Positions 1 through 12,939 of a stretch of DNA of 64,000 bases are shown one piece after another. The position numbers were made by a program, and so were the translations under genes. The stretch covers positions 97,501 to 161,500 of the forward strand of contig CAJNDT010002935.1 in the NCBI GenBank assembly GCA_905221615.1. Direction: 5' to 3'. Under the pieces are notes generated by a model that was not told where the DNA came from, did no database searches, and saw nothing but the letters and a program-made list of their open reading frames with translations. Source of the stretch: Symbiodinium sp. CCMP2592 (taxonomy: Eukaryota; Sar; Dinophyceae; Suessiales; Symbiodiniaceae). Every line of letters starts with the position of its first letter. Position 1 is the stretch's first letter.

Positions 1-319
1 GCACCAGCACCAACAACGACAACGACAGTGACAACGACAACACCACCACGACCACCAACAACAACAACCACCGAAAACGACAGCGATAACGACTTCGGCG
101 ATGACGAAAACGAAATCGACAACCACAACCACAACAAAAACATCAGCATCTACATCATCTACTGCTACTCCTACTCCTACTACTACTACCACTACTACTA
201 CTCCTACTCCTACTCCTACTCCTACTCCTACTCCTACTCCTCTTCTCCTACTCCTACTCCTACTCCTACTCCTACTCCTACTCCTACTCCTACTCCTACT
301 ACTACTCCTACTCCTACTC

Positions 320-353
<34 letters not shown>

Positions 354-424
354 GACTACTACTACTGCTACTGCTACTGCTACTGCTACTGCTACTGCTA
401 CTGCTACTACTCCTGCTGCTGCTG

Positions 425-486
<62 letters not shown>

Positions 487-495
487 CCTTCTACG

Positions 496-577
<82 letters not shown>

Positions 578-610
578 TTGCTGCTGCTGCTGCTGCTCCT
601 CCTCCTCCTC

Positions 611-645
<35 letters not shown>

Positions 646-648
646 CCT

Positions 649-733
<85 letters not shown>

Positions 734-740
734 CACTAGT
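1..740. repeat. triplet and hexamer repeats (CTA, CTC, CTG, CTCCTA)
   Basis: Nearly pure CTA/CTC/CTG units with CTCCTA hexamer runs near 200-300. Long open frames here are repeat artefacts. Confidence 0.95.
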
Positions 741-906
741 GTGCACTTCTTGCGTTCGAGCTGAGATTGACATTCAGGCATCTTCAGGAATGAAACACGG
801 TTATTGTCAGCATCTTCATCAGCAGCAGTCATCACCACCATCACTTTACAGCTACGCGTACCTGGAGAGAAGCCGACAAGCAAAAGAACCGTGGAATTTC
901 GGACGC

Positions 907-958
907 CTCCGAAGCGCTCTGCGCGGCGGCCGCCCTTACCGCCCGTGGGACGCCGTGC
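907..958 (-). CDS. DED1: helicase exon: Gly/Arg-rich C-terminal tail
   Basis: 52 nt encoding ARRPTGGKGGRRAERFG. Phase 0 at the start agrees with the previous exon, and RGG-like tails are usual in Ded1. Acceptor GGCAG|G, donor GC after GGAG. The stop codon is not found; the last exon probably lies below 900 or outside the window. Confidence 0.65.
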
Positions 959-1396
959 CTGCCTGTTCCGAGTCCAGTGCCGCAAAGGTGCAATGGCTTC
1001 AGTTTTGGGAGGGTGAGCACATCAAAGTTCCTTTACCCTAAGTAAGGGGTAGGGCGGATGATCAATGATATACCGGAGGTGGGCTGAGAGGCTCATGCAA
1101 CTGCAGCGTGCAGAAGGGTGCTGGGGTCGGTGTTCGGCGCTAGCATCGAAGCACCGGTGCTTGGTGACGGAATGATCATGCACTGGTACATGCAGATTTC
1201 GCAATTTTAGCTCACCTCAATCCAGTGCCGGCTTGCAGTACATGTCGTAGTAGCACGGGCACTGTACGCACAATAAGCCATGATCGGTAGGATGCACACC
1301 GGACCTAGTGAACGAGTTGTTCAGCCGTTCAGCCGGCTCTGCAGAGGGCTTAGGATTCCGTGCGGACTTTTGGAATGCAGCTCCCACTAGCCTCAC

Positions 1397-1432
1397 CATC
1401 TCCTCGAACCAGATGGGAGTGTCCTGCTTGGC
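1397..1432 (-). CDS. DED1: helicase exon: AKQ..P.W.EEM segment
   Basis: 36 nt encoding AKQDTPIWFEEM, the conserved end of the Ded1 helicase core (EAKQEVPSWLEEM). Acceptor CCAG|G, donor GT after GAGATG. Confidence 0.9.
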
Positions 1433-1757
1433 CTGGCGGTTGCATGTAGCAACCGAGTGAGCATCTAATTGGGCAGTTGAAGAAGATCAGGATGTAGAAA
1501 CGAACGATATGCTTCGGGCTTGGGGCTTAGATTTCGGATTAGGCTTTAGTGTGCGCAACGTTGAAGGATGGTAACTTGGCATTGAAACTACGAGCTGCGC
1601 AACATTGGCTAAACTGAACAGCTTGTTCCTCGAAGGATTCGGAAGAGTTTGTGGACATGATGTGGAGTCATGGCGAAGACCCCCGAAGACTTCTTCTCGG
1701 CAGCTTAATCGTGACTCCTAACCACTTTCCTGAAAAATCTGACCCCAGGAGCGCTGC

Positions 1758-1826
1758 CTCGATCAAAATGTCGTACAGGTCGTGGAGGTATGCGCACCTT
1801 TCGTTCACGAAAGCCACGGCCGTACC
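1758..1826 (-). CDS. DED1: helicase exon after motif VI
   Basis: 69 nt encoding GTAVAFVNERCAYLHDLYDI then LIE. Corresponds to G.ATSFFNERN...DLLDLLVE of DDX3. Acceptor GGCAG|G, donor GAG|GC, phase 0. Confidence 0.9.
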
Positions 1827-2494
1827 CTGCCAGGTGCAGTCGCAATTACACTAAGCACAGGCCAAGGCTCGCCGATAGTGGAGGCATTCGGGCCTGTGGT
1901 ACTGTATGCAATGTCCAGAACTCCACCCTGTTCTAAGCTCAGGCAGGAGCGGGGCCCTCTGCTGCAAGTCCTACCCATGTTGCGGCAACCCCCTCATAGA
2001 AACATTGCCGACGAGGAATTCGTTTCCACTGGACAGGTACGATCCCAAAACACATTCAGAGTCTTCGCGAGCGCCTGCTCCTGCGAGTGTGCACGTGTTA
2101 AAACATGTCCGTGTACGTGTATACATATGTACACGCGGCTGCCCGGCTGACAAGACACTGTCATTGCCAGTATCTAGAAATGGATCTGTTACATCCTTAT
2201 GACAGAGTATGACAGAGTAGCCTAGCGCCAAGCATGGGACTGTTTCTGCTGATGTTGTGGCTCTGGTTATGACAATCCCAAGAAACAAAACTCTGCAGAA
2301 CCCTTCTCAGAACTTTGTAGAACAAACTCGGGGCCGTCGCTGCTGGCTCATGCTCACAACTCTAGAAGTTGGTCAAGGGGACGATCGGAGAGTGCCGAGG
2401 ATGAAGCTTCATCGCCATGCTCAAAGGTCAAACCAAGCCCCAAAGCCGAAAACATCCGCAGCTCTGCGCTTGCCGCTTCCCCAATCTTATGAGC

Positions 2495-2549
2495 CTTGCG
2501 ACCGGCACGCCCGGTGCGCCCAATTCGATGAACGTAATCGTCCAGCTGT
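2495..2549 (-). CDS. DED1: helicase exon: motif VI (HRIGRTGRAG)
   Basis: 55 nt encoding QLDDYVHRIGRTGRAGRK. Motif VI holds the arginine finger that contacts ATP. Acceptor CCCAG|A, donor AAG|GC. Confidence 0.95.
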
Positions 2550-2894
2550 CTGGGCAGAAGCGACACAATGAATTGTGGTGCTGGCATGGCATATGCTGCA
2601 GGACAGGCGTTGCTCGTGCTATGCGGCTGATTCATGGTGGGCAAACGCTTTTTATTGAGTCGGAGGCTTGTACATAAGAATGTTTGCTAGCTCGCAGCTC
2701 CTTTGTACCCGGCGAAGTATCTGTGCCTCCACACTTCAGCCTCGTAGCTGCTAGTACGCACTTAGCCGTAGCCTTTTCTGGCATGCCGAGTTCGTGCTTG
2801 GGCACAGCTATCGTGCACTTCAAGACAAACAGGCTCAACCGCATAACATCTGGCACCGAAGCTCAAGCTGCATGCAGCGTTCCAGGGCCGCCAC

Positions 2895-2942
2895 TTTGGC
2901 ATGTCGAAGTTCACCACCAACGACACGTTTGGAATGTCCAAA
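2895..2942 (-). CDS. DED1: helicase exon: motif V end
   Basis: 48 nt encoding LDIPNVSLVVNFDMP plus two bases of Lys. Completes ARGLDIPNV..V.NFD.P. Acceptor CGAG|T, donor GT after CCAAA. Confidence 0.95.
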
Positions 2943-3111
2943 CTCGGTACCAGGAGTGTGTCTGGCTGGCCATTTCATGGACGTGACGTGTGTCCGTATC
3001 AGAGGACCTCTGCATGGCTCGTCAGGCAGGCGGCCAAGACTAGCTGCGGCACCAACACCGAAAAGTAAGTCCCCATAAGCCCGAACCAGCAGTCATCCCT
3101 GGGCCCCTTGC

Positions 3112-3176
3112 CCACGCGCAGCCACATCCGTGGCCACGAGGATCGGATTGGCCCCTGTCTTGAAGGCAGCAAGCGC
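3112..3176 (-). CDS. DED1: helicase exon: motif V, first part
   Basis: 65 nt encoding ALAAFKTGANPILVATDVAA then R and two bases of Gly. ATDVAARG is motif V. Acceptor GGAG|G, donor GC after CGTGG. Confidence 0.95.
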
Positions 3177-3444
3177 CTCCGCGAATTACTTGTGGTGAAG
3201 GAGTGGGCTGTTAAGTCTCAGCTACTTGCACTCGATTTTGCCGTACCGCTGGGGCATTCGGAAGTTAGAGGTGCTGCCATGAGTGTTGACGTTTGCCTGT
3301 GCAGCAGTCATACATCCACCGGCAGCACTAGCGCTTCGAACTAATCTGAACAAGGTGAACATTCCAGCCAAAACCCATCGCAAGCCCATTTCCATTAAAT
3401 TAATGGAAATAATAATTAATAATTATTCATCATGCATTGTGGAG

Positions 3445-3960
<516 letters not shown>

Positions 3961-4357
3961 GAAACAGTGCTACCAGATCAGCAGCAGTGGCCGCCGAAGT
4001 CGGTATAGCAGCAGTAGAAGCGGGACGATGAGGAATGGGAATTAGCAGCACCAAAGCCATGCCTTTTGACAATAAGCAAAAGCGGCAACAGTGACATGTC
4101 AAGTGTGATGATCCTAAAATCTTGGAAGCCTATGTCGTCAAAGGAGATGCGTGAGTTGGCTTTAAGTCATACCATCCTAGGTGAGATCCATCTGTTGCTC
4201 AGATGAATTTCCCTGTATGATGTTCGAGGTTCGTTTGGGGTCGATCGTTCTGATTCTGAGATATTGCGTGCGAATGCAAACTCTTCGGCGGATTGCTGCA
4301 CTCAGTGCCCCAGAACAACCTGGAGACGGCTACAAAAGCTTCCCAAGATCTCATGGC

Positions 4358-4414
4358 CTCCTCTCGCTGTATCTGGCTTCGGTCGCCGTGGATTGCCGCG
4401 ACGCTGATGCCATT
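4358..4414 (-). CDS. DED1: helicase exon: motif IVa (IHGDRSQ)
   Basis: 57 nt encoding NGISVAAIHGDRSQIQREE. IHGDRSQ.ERE is the conserved segment between motifs IV and V. Acceptor CCAG|A, donor GAG|GC, phase 0. Confidence 0.95.
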
Positions 4415-4963
4415 CTGGCAGAAGCTGCACTTTTAGGTCAAGCAGCCAACCCTTTAAACCTACACCACACGTCAAGACCAGACAACCGAAGCTATGGCAG
4501 CGGAGCTGAGAGGAAGGGGAATGAAAGCCTTCTCCTTTCACACCTACAGGTTCTGCTGTGTACTGGCTTCCGTGCGAGTGTGGGTTTGGCCTTAGCTGGG
4601 TGATGTGCTGTTACATATCCCCGAAGCGCAGAGCTGTGCTCAAGGATGAGCTTTGTGGTCTGGAGCCGATAGTATCATAGCAAGTCTAGGCGGATGCAGA
4701 GACATTGAAGGCTAACAGCACTAGCCAATTCATGAATTGCTTTTCCAATTGTTCAGTCTACACAAGGAAACCTCAGAACCAAGAGGGCGTAACATGGTGT
4801 GGTGTGAGAAGAACTGCTGGAGAAACGACGGACGAGGCCCTACAGTAGCAGTACGAATCTCTTCAGCACCATCGGCCTAGACCCGAAGTACATCTCTCGT
4901 AAACTGCACAACTCAGACCCAAAAGCATGAAATTTTCTCTCCTGCAGAACTCATGTCCCAGGC

Positions 4964-5056
4964 CTTGTGGAGCTCTATCTCCAGGGAGTCAGCCCCGCGC
5001 TTCGTCTCTACAAAGACCACGCAGAGGCCATCCTTAGGCAGGTGCTCCTTGACGAC
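4964..5056 (-). CDS. DED1: helicase exon: motif IV (VFVETK)
   Basis: 93 nt encoding VVKEHLPKDGLCVVFVETKR then GADSLEIELHK. VFVETK..AD.LE is motif IV of Ded1-type helicases. Acceptor CCAG|G, donor AAG|GC, phase 0. Confidence 0.95.
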
Positions 5057-5764
5057 CTGGCCATGGGCTCGCGAGGAATTGGCAGATTCGGGAGGGGGAG
5101 GCTTGGGCCTGGGGCTCAATCAAATCGGAGCCTCAGGCGCTCCGGGTCTTCTTAGAAGACCTTTGATTGAGATTGCTCGACGGTCTTGCTGTTTCATTCC
5201 AAGCAGGCTCACCAGGTTCCGGAACGACCTGGACACCTCTGACTTGAAAGCGGCTTCCTGCTGGGGCTACTTGAACCTAGCCATACCCAGTTTTACGAGA
5301 GGAGTGCACCTATCCAGTGGCTGTGCTCGGCGGCTGTCTCACTATCCCTTGAGCTATTTCCTACCCAAGTAAACGCAGTTTGATTCCTTTTGCTTCAAAT
5401 GGTCGTCGACAGTCAGAGGGCGTCTATGCTGTCCACCACTTCGAGGTTCCAGGCCTTCCCCGTCTTTCGTCTTCGTGTTTGCTTGAATCGTCAATCTACA
5501 TTGGGTTGAGTTGTTGCTTGTAGGTGGTGATGTGTGTGTGTATATGTGTGTGTGGGGGGGGGGTCTGAACAACGTACTGTTAGGGCTACCTGTCAGCATT
5601 ATCATTATCGCTGTTGCAGTCTCATTATGATCGCTGTCTGCATCTTCATGCTCACCAACCCGAACGAAACGAACGGTGAGTCATGGTTTGTCTGTAGGAA
5701 CGATAGGACGCTGTTGTCAACGATAACACGGATAATGACACGAATAGCGACGCTGAACATTAAG

Positions 5765-5765
<1 letters not shown>

Positions 5766-5800
<35 letters not shown>

Positions 5801-5861
5801 CCGCTGCTGCTGCAGGTGCAGGTGCAGGTGCAGGTGCAGGTTCACGAGGTGGTGGTGGTGG

Positions 5862-5896
<35 letters not shown>

Positions 5897-5945
5897 GTGC
5901 TGGTGCTGGTGCTGGTTCTGGTGGTGCTGGCGGTGGCGGTTGCGG
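5766..5945. repeat. ATG, GGTGCA and GCTGGT repeats
   Basis: Consecutive short runs of different units (ATG, then GGTGCA, GCT, GCTGGT). Confidence 0.9.
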
Positions 5946-6719
5946 CGTGGTGATGATGACGATGGTGACGATTATGCTGGTGGTGGCGGTGATGGTGGTG
6001 CTGCCGGTGGTGGCAACAAGCAGTGCTGGCCATGACTTTGGAATATTTGGCAATGGAAATGATAATCACGGCCATCATGACGCTTTGGTAATGGTAATGG
6101 TGATGATGCTGATGGAGATTGTGGCGATGGTGCTCGCGATGTTCTTGGTGATTACGAGGCGGCTGCCGCTGCTGCGCCTGCTGCTGTACTTATGTGTGGG
6201 GACGGTGAGGGTGCGGGGGTGACAGTAGCAGCGGTAGTACAGTTGTACTCCTGTTCTAGGCTACACTATGTATAGACTCTAGACAATCGTTCGGGCCCGT
6301 ACCTCGAAAATCGGATGCATACATGGTCCCTATCAGTTTGAGGCAAGGAGTGTCATGCGCAGGTAGCTCGCAGTTGTTGTACCAGCATTTCTTCAGTGTC
6401 TCTCGTGTGTTTGATCGTCCTGCCTCAAACTGGTATCGATACCGGGACCACAGTTCGTCTAAATAGACTCACACGGAAAATTGCCGAGGGCTGTTTACGC
6501 CCATCGGAGAGGCAGGCTGCCACGAAGGGTAAAGGAGCACGGTTGACCCGAGATGTTTTGATACTGGCTGAGGATGAAGAGGTGGTTGAAGTCAGGAAGT
6601 ACCATGCTGCTTGCCTAACGCCCGAAGCCTCAAAGCCATATCCTGCAAAGCATGCTTTAGCTCATACGCCCCGTACAACGTCTCGGGTCAGCCTTTGATG
6701 ATCTTTGCAGTCTTGGCAG

Positions 6720-6892
6720 TTGCGCCGCACACTTTGAAACCCAGTGCGCTGCAACTGAGGAGCTTCGCAAAGCCTTTCGCTCTGCTTCCGGTGGGAGGAA
6801 GCTCCGGGAAAAGAACTCTTGTGCTAAAACTCAGCTAGAAGACTGGGAATTCTTGCTGGTCGTTCTGCAAGACTCCCATGAAACGGTGAAAG
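6720..6892 (+). CDS. candidate plus-strand exon, unknown protein
   Basis: An open 173-nt block between GGCAG|T and a consensus G|GTAAGT donor, encoding helical, charged protein (for example AATEELRKAFRSASGGRKLR and QLEDWEFLLVVLQDSHETVK). I do not recognise it. It would be the only plus-strand exon in the window, and open frames of this size can occur by chance. Confidence 0.3.
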
Positions 6893-7109
6893 GTAAGTCA
6901 TTGGAAACACTGCATCCCAAGTTTGCCAAAAACTTGGCCCACGGCGCCAGGTGCAAACAAGAACGAACAGTCGTCCAAAACGGTGACTTTTATAAATCAG
7001 AACCCAGCTTGGGTCGATGCGAACCTCACTGTAGCGAGGCATGACATCTAAGGCAGGCCCTGGTGGCTCGTGCAGGAGCTACGAATGAAGGAGTGCTGCT
7101 AGTTGCTGC

Positions 7110-7225
7110 TTGTTAGTAGTAAGTACAAGCAAGCAGCAGTGGGAGGAGTAGAAGCAACATGAGGAGTAGGAGTAGGAGGAGTAGTACTAGGAAGAGTGGG
7201 AGTAGTAGTCGTAGTAAGAAGAAGA
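7110..7225. repeat. degenerate AGT/AGG triplet repeat
   Basis: Interrupted AGTAGG-type units. Confidence 0.7.
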
Positions 7226-8920
7226 GATAACAATAACTGTAGTCTCTCCTCCTCTTTCTGCTACTGCTGCTGCTGGTACTGGTGCTGGCACTGGTACCGG
7301 TAAAGGTATTGGTAGTGGCGCTGCTCCTAGTGCTGGGTACTGCGCCGCTCTGCGGTAGCACTGCACCAGCTACGATTGACCCGACCCTTACCGTACTTTC
7401 GCAACCTTGAGTACTGCTTCGATCACTTGCTCTCATTCGAAGCTGCTTTCAGCAGTTCTATCCATCTTACGGTGGTGCTAGGAAAGATGAATAGTCTCGG
7501 ATGTTGTCGAACGAGCCACCAAGGCCTCTTTTCGTTTTCTTGCCGCGCTGTGTGCGCTTACTTCGCCTCAGCCGCCTCGTGCCGAATGATGTAGCTGCAA
7601 GCATGCTTCTCAGGGTTGACGTTTTTTTGCCAGGTTTTGTTCGACTTGGACGTCTGACCTCGCTAATCACTTCCCCCTTTTCTTAAACACCCCTAATAAT
7701 GGAACCACATTGGGGCGAATCCTCCCGCCCTTTGAAGCCTATTCTGAAGTAGGAGGATGGTTTCAGGGCTCCAAAAGACCCCTTGACACTAAACCCTAAA
7801 CCCCTAACTCTTACTGCTTAGTTACTATTGCAGCTATATTACCCAGATAATCCCATAGAGATAAAAATACCAGCTAATAATAAACAGATTACGATGAACA
7901 GGACTCTGTGCAAATACGCAAATACTGCAGGGGGAACCTTCATGGTTGGATGGATTCTTGTGAAATGCTCGTAGTCGTCGCAAAAAACACACTGGGCTGC
8001 CTTCCTTACTTACAAAAGCTCCTGAGTAGATTGCGTCTCCATCTTACTAGCATCGCTGCTTTGATTCTGACGATGCTGGTGATGTCGACTACGATTGTTC
8101 TTGCGAGATAACTGTTGCGACGCGTAGACGTCGCTGTTAGCCCAGTCGAAGTGCCGGAGTTCAAAGCTCGGGATGTTGTCTCGCAGCTACAGTCAGAGCA
8201 AGGAAATACTGGAATGCTTACATTGGACTCAACCCCACCTGCTGGATGGCGGTGCGGCACATCATGAGGGACGACTCCGCTTGCAACGTGTCAGCCTCGA
8301 AGGAATCTCGGGGTTGCAAATGATCTTCAAGGGAACCCTCAAACCCCGAACAAACAGAATGTTATTGCAGGGGTCGGGAGTCCGGTTCGAAAGCTTTGGG
8401 CCTCCTGACACCTACTCCGAAGGAAGGCTTCCGGCCTCTGCTTTTCCCGAAACTTCGGCGAATGAGCGGGCTTTGAATCTAGTTGAGGCAGCTCAACTTC
8501 GCCTCTGAGTGGTAGTCGCGAGCCAAAATCGGGGTTCGGCAATCTCAATTATGTTTGCCCTCCAATCGAGCCGTGCAGTGCAGGCTGTCAGGAAAGGTCG
8601 GGTGGAAGTGCGAACATCGTGACGCCTACAGGTACTACACAGGCGACGAGGTATAAGGTTTGGGCCGTTTGGTCTGTGGGGTGAAAACTTGCGCCCGAAG
8701 ATCCAGGGCTCCAACTTCACGGCACTCCGACACCCCCTCCAGGAATCCAAGCGCAAAGCCCCTAAACACGAGACTCTAAGCCCTTTATCTCTCTTATACT
8801 AGACAGTGACGAAGCGACGAAGATCAAAGCCACCAACTCTGCCGGGCGCTGGGCATGTTGAGTTCCGAAGGTCCGTGCGCGGCCATCCGCCGCTGCCTGG
8901 CTCCGTGTGGGACAAAGGCC

Positions 8921-9099
8921 GGGCCTTGCTTAGCAGAGCCCGAATGTTATGGTGTTATGGTAGTATAGTGTCATTATAATGTATATAGCAGTGTAATAGT
9001 AGTATAGTACTATTCTTACGTTGTAGTACCTTCGTGTCATGATTCTAGCCATGTTATTATTACTATGGCTATTATTCATTACTGGGCCTTGCTTAGCAG
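8921..9099. repeat. AT-rich segment flanked by 16-bp direct repeats
   Basis: GGGCCTTGCTTAGCAG occurs at 8921-8936 and again at 9084-9099. The 147 bases between are AT-rich, unlike the surroundings. It could be an inserted element with a target duplication, or a chance local duplication. Confidence 0.6.
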
Positions 9100-9347
9100 G
9101 GCCTTGGCTTCTCAAGGAAACTCTGGAACCTTCTGGCTTAGTTCCACGCTCTTGGGGTCTTAAACGGATAAGGGCCGTAGTTTCTGAAAGTCGAGGGATA
9201 CCGAGGGTTTCGGCTGCAGTACAGGGCTGGATATTTCTGCAAGGCCATGTCTTCGATTCGCAATACTCTTACAATCTCCTCTTTGGCACAGTACCATTTG
9301 CTAAGGCTCCTGCAAAAAACACCCATGTATTCGAAAAACTCAATGGC

Positions 9348-9386
9348 CTTGTACAGCTTCTCAGCCTCATCCAACCGTCCCTGATC
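9348..9386 (-). CDS. TPR exon, lowest one found
   Basis: 39 nt in phase 0 encoding DQGRLDEAEKLYK, a nearly perfect TPR turn and helix B. GGAG|G acceptor, AAG|GC donor. Later exons and the stop codon were not found between here and 5.06 kb. Confidence 0.8.
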
Positions 9387-10009
9387 CTCCGGCACCGACG
9401 CTGAGTATGATTCCCCAAGAACAGGACCGGGGGACCAGACATGGTTCTGCAGGTCATTCGAAGCTGTGTCTAATGTGCAAACGATCTGCATGCCTACGAT
9501 CCTCAAGAGTGAAAGCCGCACCCCTGCAGAAAGTTGTATTCTGCTGGGCTCTGCATCTGGTCTTCGTCATTCCTGGAAACCACATCCTTGTTGCCCCTAG
9601 TAGTGTTCACACAGCAAACAGCTGCTCTGGTGTATCTTGGCCTGATTGAAACAAGGCGCGCATGCCGCCACAAGTTGACTGGACATGCATGTCATTGCTT
9701 TGCTCGAAGTTTGGGCTTGAAGCAACAAACTCTCGACTGTTCAAAGAGCCCTGCTCTGCGAAGACTTGCCAGCAGAAACCATCAGAAACCGGTGTGCAAT
9801 CGCTGCCACCACTGTGGGCAGAAGCAGGTCCTCCAAACACACACCCAAGTTGAAAACTGCATCCAACCTCAGATGGAGTCGCTCGTGGCACAGTTCGCGT
9901 AAGCTGCTTCCAATATGTACTCGTCACGGTACAGCACAGTGCGCATTGCATCCACTTCGTATATGCACATGAAGCAGTTCTTACACGGATATGCACATGC
10001 ATCCGAACA

Positions 10010-10260
10010 TACATACACACACATACATAATTACATACATAACTACATACATACATATATACATACATACATACATACATATACATACATACATACATAT
10101 ACATACATACATACATACAGACAGACCTACGTACGTACGTACGTACATACATAAGTACGTAATACGTACATACCTGCATACATGCATGCGTGCATACATG
10201 CCAACACAAATATGTGCAAACATATATATGCCTATGCATGCATACAAAGGCATCATGCCT
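10010..10260. repeat. ATAC tetranucleotide repeat
   Basis: TACA/CATA units, nearly pure from 10015 to 10150, then degenerate GTAC and CATG variants. Confidence 0.95.
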
Positions 10261-10383
10261 GCGTCTGTACACAACTACAAGAATTGACGTCCTTCCGGTC
10301 TACGCGGGAATCACGTGCTACAAAACAGCATGCCGTCTCTAAGGCCCGCTGCTTAGATCAGGTACAGGTAAACGGTCCCCGCA

Positions 10384-10406
10384 AGCACACACACACACAC
10401 ACACAA
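10384..10406. repeat. CA dinucleotide repeat
   Basis: About eleven CA units. Confidence 0.85.
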
Positions 10407-10466
10407 ACCAGCGGAAGGAAGGAGTTCACAGAAGCACCGACTGCAAGTGGTGTCTCGACAAGTGGC

Positions 10467-10504
10467 GTGTAGGGGTCGTCAGCACCGCAGGCTTTCGAAT
10501 ACGC
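10467..10504 (-). CDS. TPR exon
   Basis: 38 nt encoding AYSKACGADDPY plus two bases, continuing RK|AYSKACGADDPYT, the loop before the next TPR. Acceptor GAAG|G; the GC donor is tentative. Confidence 0.6.
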
Positions 10505-10639
10505 CTTCCGCATAGTGTGCAAGTTCGCACATCATGGTGTTGAGAAGCCACAGAGCTATTGAAGGTCTGTGGAGCACATTAGGAACTCGCCACCCGCTGC
10601 TGCCTGTTCTGTCCTTAAAAGACAAGAGGCCTCGACAGC

Positions 10640-10675
10640 CTTGCGGTAGTACTGCTCGGCAACGGCATCTTTGCC
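10640..10675 (-). CDS. TPR exon
   Basis: 36 nt in phase 0 encoding GKDAVAEQYYRK, helix B of the same TPR (LAQQ|GKDAVAEQYYRK). Acceptor ACAG|G, donor AAG|GC. Confidence 0.8.
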
Positions 10676-10951
10676 CTGTGCAGAGCGGGGCGGTGCGTCT
10701 CAGGAGTGGACTTTATAAGTTTGAGCATCTAGTTGACGAGAGAATACCGAAGGGTATGAATTACCAAAGGAAATGACAGACCGTGATGATCGCAACACAC
10801 GACAGATACAGCTAAGGATGCTCATGCGTACGATGGTGACAAACGGACAGCATTGAGCAACACAAAAAGAGTTGTAGCAACGAAGCATAATGGCGACAGC
10901 TACTTCAGCAAAAAGGCAGTCCAGTTCGTTGACAACATGTGGCACCGGCGC

Positions 10952-11005
10952 CTGCTGCGCAAGGCAAACGGCCAGATTGTACGCGGAGTTGGCTATGTCG
11001 GTGTC
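10952..11005 (-). CDS. TPR exon
   Basis: 54 nt in phase 0 encoding DTDIANSAYNLAVCLAQQ, helix A of a TPR. GGCAG|G acceptor, CAG|GC donor; joins the next exon exactly. Confidence 0.8.
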
Positions 11006-11899
11006 CTGCCACAGCAAGAACTCACCGGGGGTTTCCGGTTATCATTGGTCCCAACAGCCAGACTCTGGAATCTAGGATTGCTCGGGCCCAAACCTGTGTT
11101 GTGTCGAGTATCTCGGGATCTAAGGCCGACAAATGGCTGCCAGCAAAACTTGCCATTGTCCCAACAGGAAACATGTAACATTGCCGGCTTTGCCAAGTCC
11201 CACAGTGCATATGCAGCCCCCAGGCTCTGAAGGCATTGGGCCTTGAATTCCCACTGCAAGCCCTGAACTGGCAAACTCCAAGCAAGAATCCCATCTCCCC
11301 ATTGCGCAAAATCTACCTTTGACGGAGATTCTATCCAATTCCTGCGAGAGGTTTCGGAGTGCGGGCAACTGAGGGTGAACGCCCGGCTTCCCAGCCAAAA
11401 GCCCTAAATGCCCTGCATAACATCTAATTAGGGTTTTGGGTTTAGGGCTTGCAGTATCGAAGATAACTTCGATGTGGACCGGACCTCGGCATCTTGGCTG
11501 TCTGCCAGCCTCGCCTTGCAAAACTTTGGGAAACGAGTGGTTCAGAGCCGCAGGGAATTGCAACCCCTAAATCCTGGTAAGGGTCAGGTAAGCCGTGCAA
11601 ACTGTTGAAGGCCTTCCAGAAGCCACCCAACATTCCAATTTTTAACTCTATCTGCTGGGTAGGCTGGGCTTGCGGTCTAAATTGACATTGTGCCAACAGC
11701 CCTCAATGAAAGCGAAAGACTGTCAGACACAGCGTGCATCCGAGCTAGTACTAGTAGGACTACATGCAAACGTATGGTAGGAAGCCTGGCCTCGTAGCTT
11801 CGACGGAACATAGCCTGACAGGACTGCATCTCTCTGAGTGGGAGCTCTGGGCCTGTGTTTTCTGAGCTATCCACCTACGTAGCCAACTAACTCAATACG

Positions 11900-12490
11900 T
11901 ATGTCCATGTGTAAGTGTGTTTGTGCGACATCCTGTATGTATGTGTATAAATGTACATAATATATACATATATGTACACACACATACGAACACATACATG
12001 CATACATGAGCCACGAACTCGTTTCAAACTGCACTCCACTGCTTGACCATTGCAGTGATTAACGTGGTAGGTCCTACTCGTACATGCCTCAATGCAGCTC
12101 ATTACGATATCTATGTACGTATGCATCTATGTTGTAAGCATGTACGCATGCAGGTACACATGAATGTGTGCATGCATGTATGCGTGCATGTGCAGTATCC
12201 ATGCTGTTTGCTTGAGCGTATACATGCATGCACACACACACACACATCCTTCCATCCCTCCGTCCCTCCATCCCTCTCCATCCCAGACATACGGACAGAC
12301 AGACAGACAGCCAGGAAGGCAGGCAGACAACAGGCAAACAAACCTATGTACCTACCACCCAACTACCTTCCTACATAATGCATACATACATACCTTCTTA
12401 AACACATACATACATACATACATACGTACATACATACATACGTTACATACATACACACATACAGGCGCACTATGCACAATGCACATACAT
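11900..12490. repeat. CATG/CATA/GACA short repeats
   Basis: A mixture of degenerate TGCA, CA, CCCT, GACA and CATA runs. Confidence 0.8.
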
Positions 12491-12873
12491 GCAGCTGATT
12501 TGAGAAGACCCTGGACAAACAACGGAGCACCTTGGGTCCGGATTGCGGTGAGAAGGACAGAAAAGAGCTGCAGGGTCTTACGGTTTTCTGAGGTTGGAAA
12601 GGCCGAGGACTGACAGGGGGAAAAATCATTTCAAGAAAGCTAAAGCTACGACATGTCAGACATCCGTTCAATCCTGAGATCGTAAGGCAAGCAACAAAAA
12701 AAGAAGGGCAGAAAGCGCGTCCTCCTGTGCATTTTATAACCTTCACTCCAACTGACTAGCAAAAGCTAACACATGTCGGCAAAGCCTCGACACATTTAGA
12801 CAAAGCCTCTAATCCCTCTAGCCACGGCGGTAAAGGTGCTGACAACAAAAAGATCAAACCTTCTGAGACGCGC

Positions 12874-12939
12874 CTCCGCTCGCCAGGAATCGCCTTGGGC
12901 CGTCGCGAGTTCGCCGAGCTTGTCTGCACAGAGGAGCAC
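12874..12939 (-). CDS. TPR exon
   Basis: 66 nt in phase 0 encoding VLLCADKLGELATAQGDSWR then AE, a TPR helix A with the QG turn. CGAG|G acceptor, GAG|GC donor. Confidence 0.65.

Noticed and set aside
28-1041. Large open frame of Thr, Leu, Tyr and Ser runs
   Set aside because: It is translation of triplet repeats; all frames on both strands stay open in such DNA. The same applies to the other long low-complexity frames.
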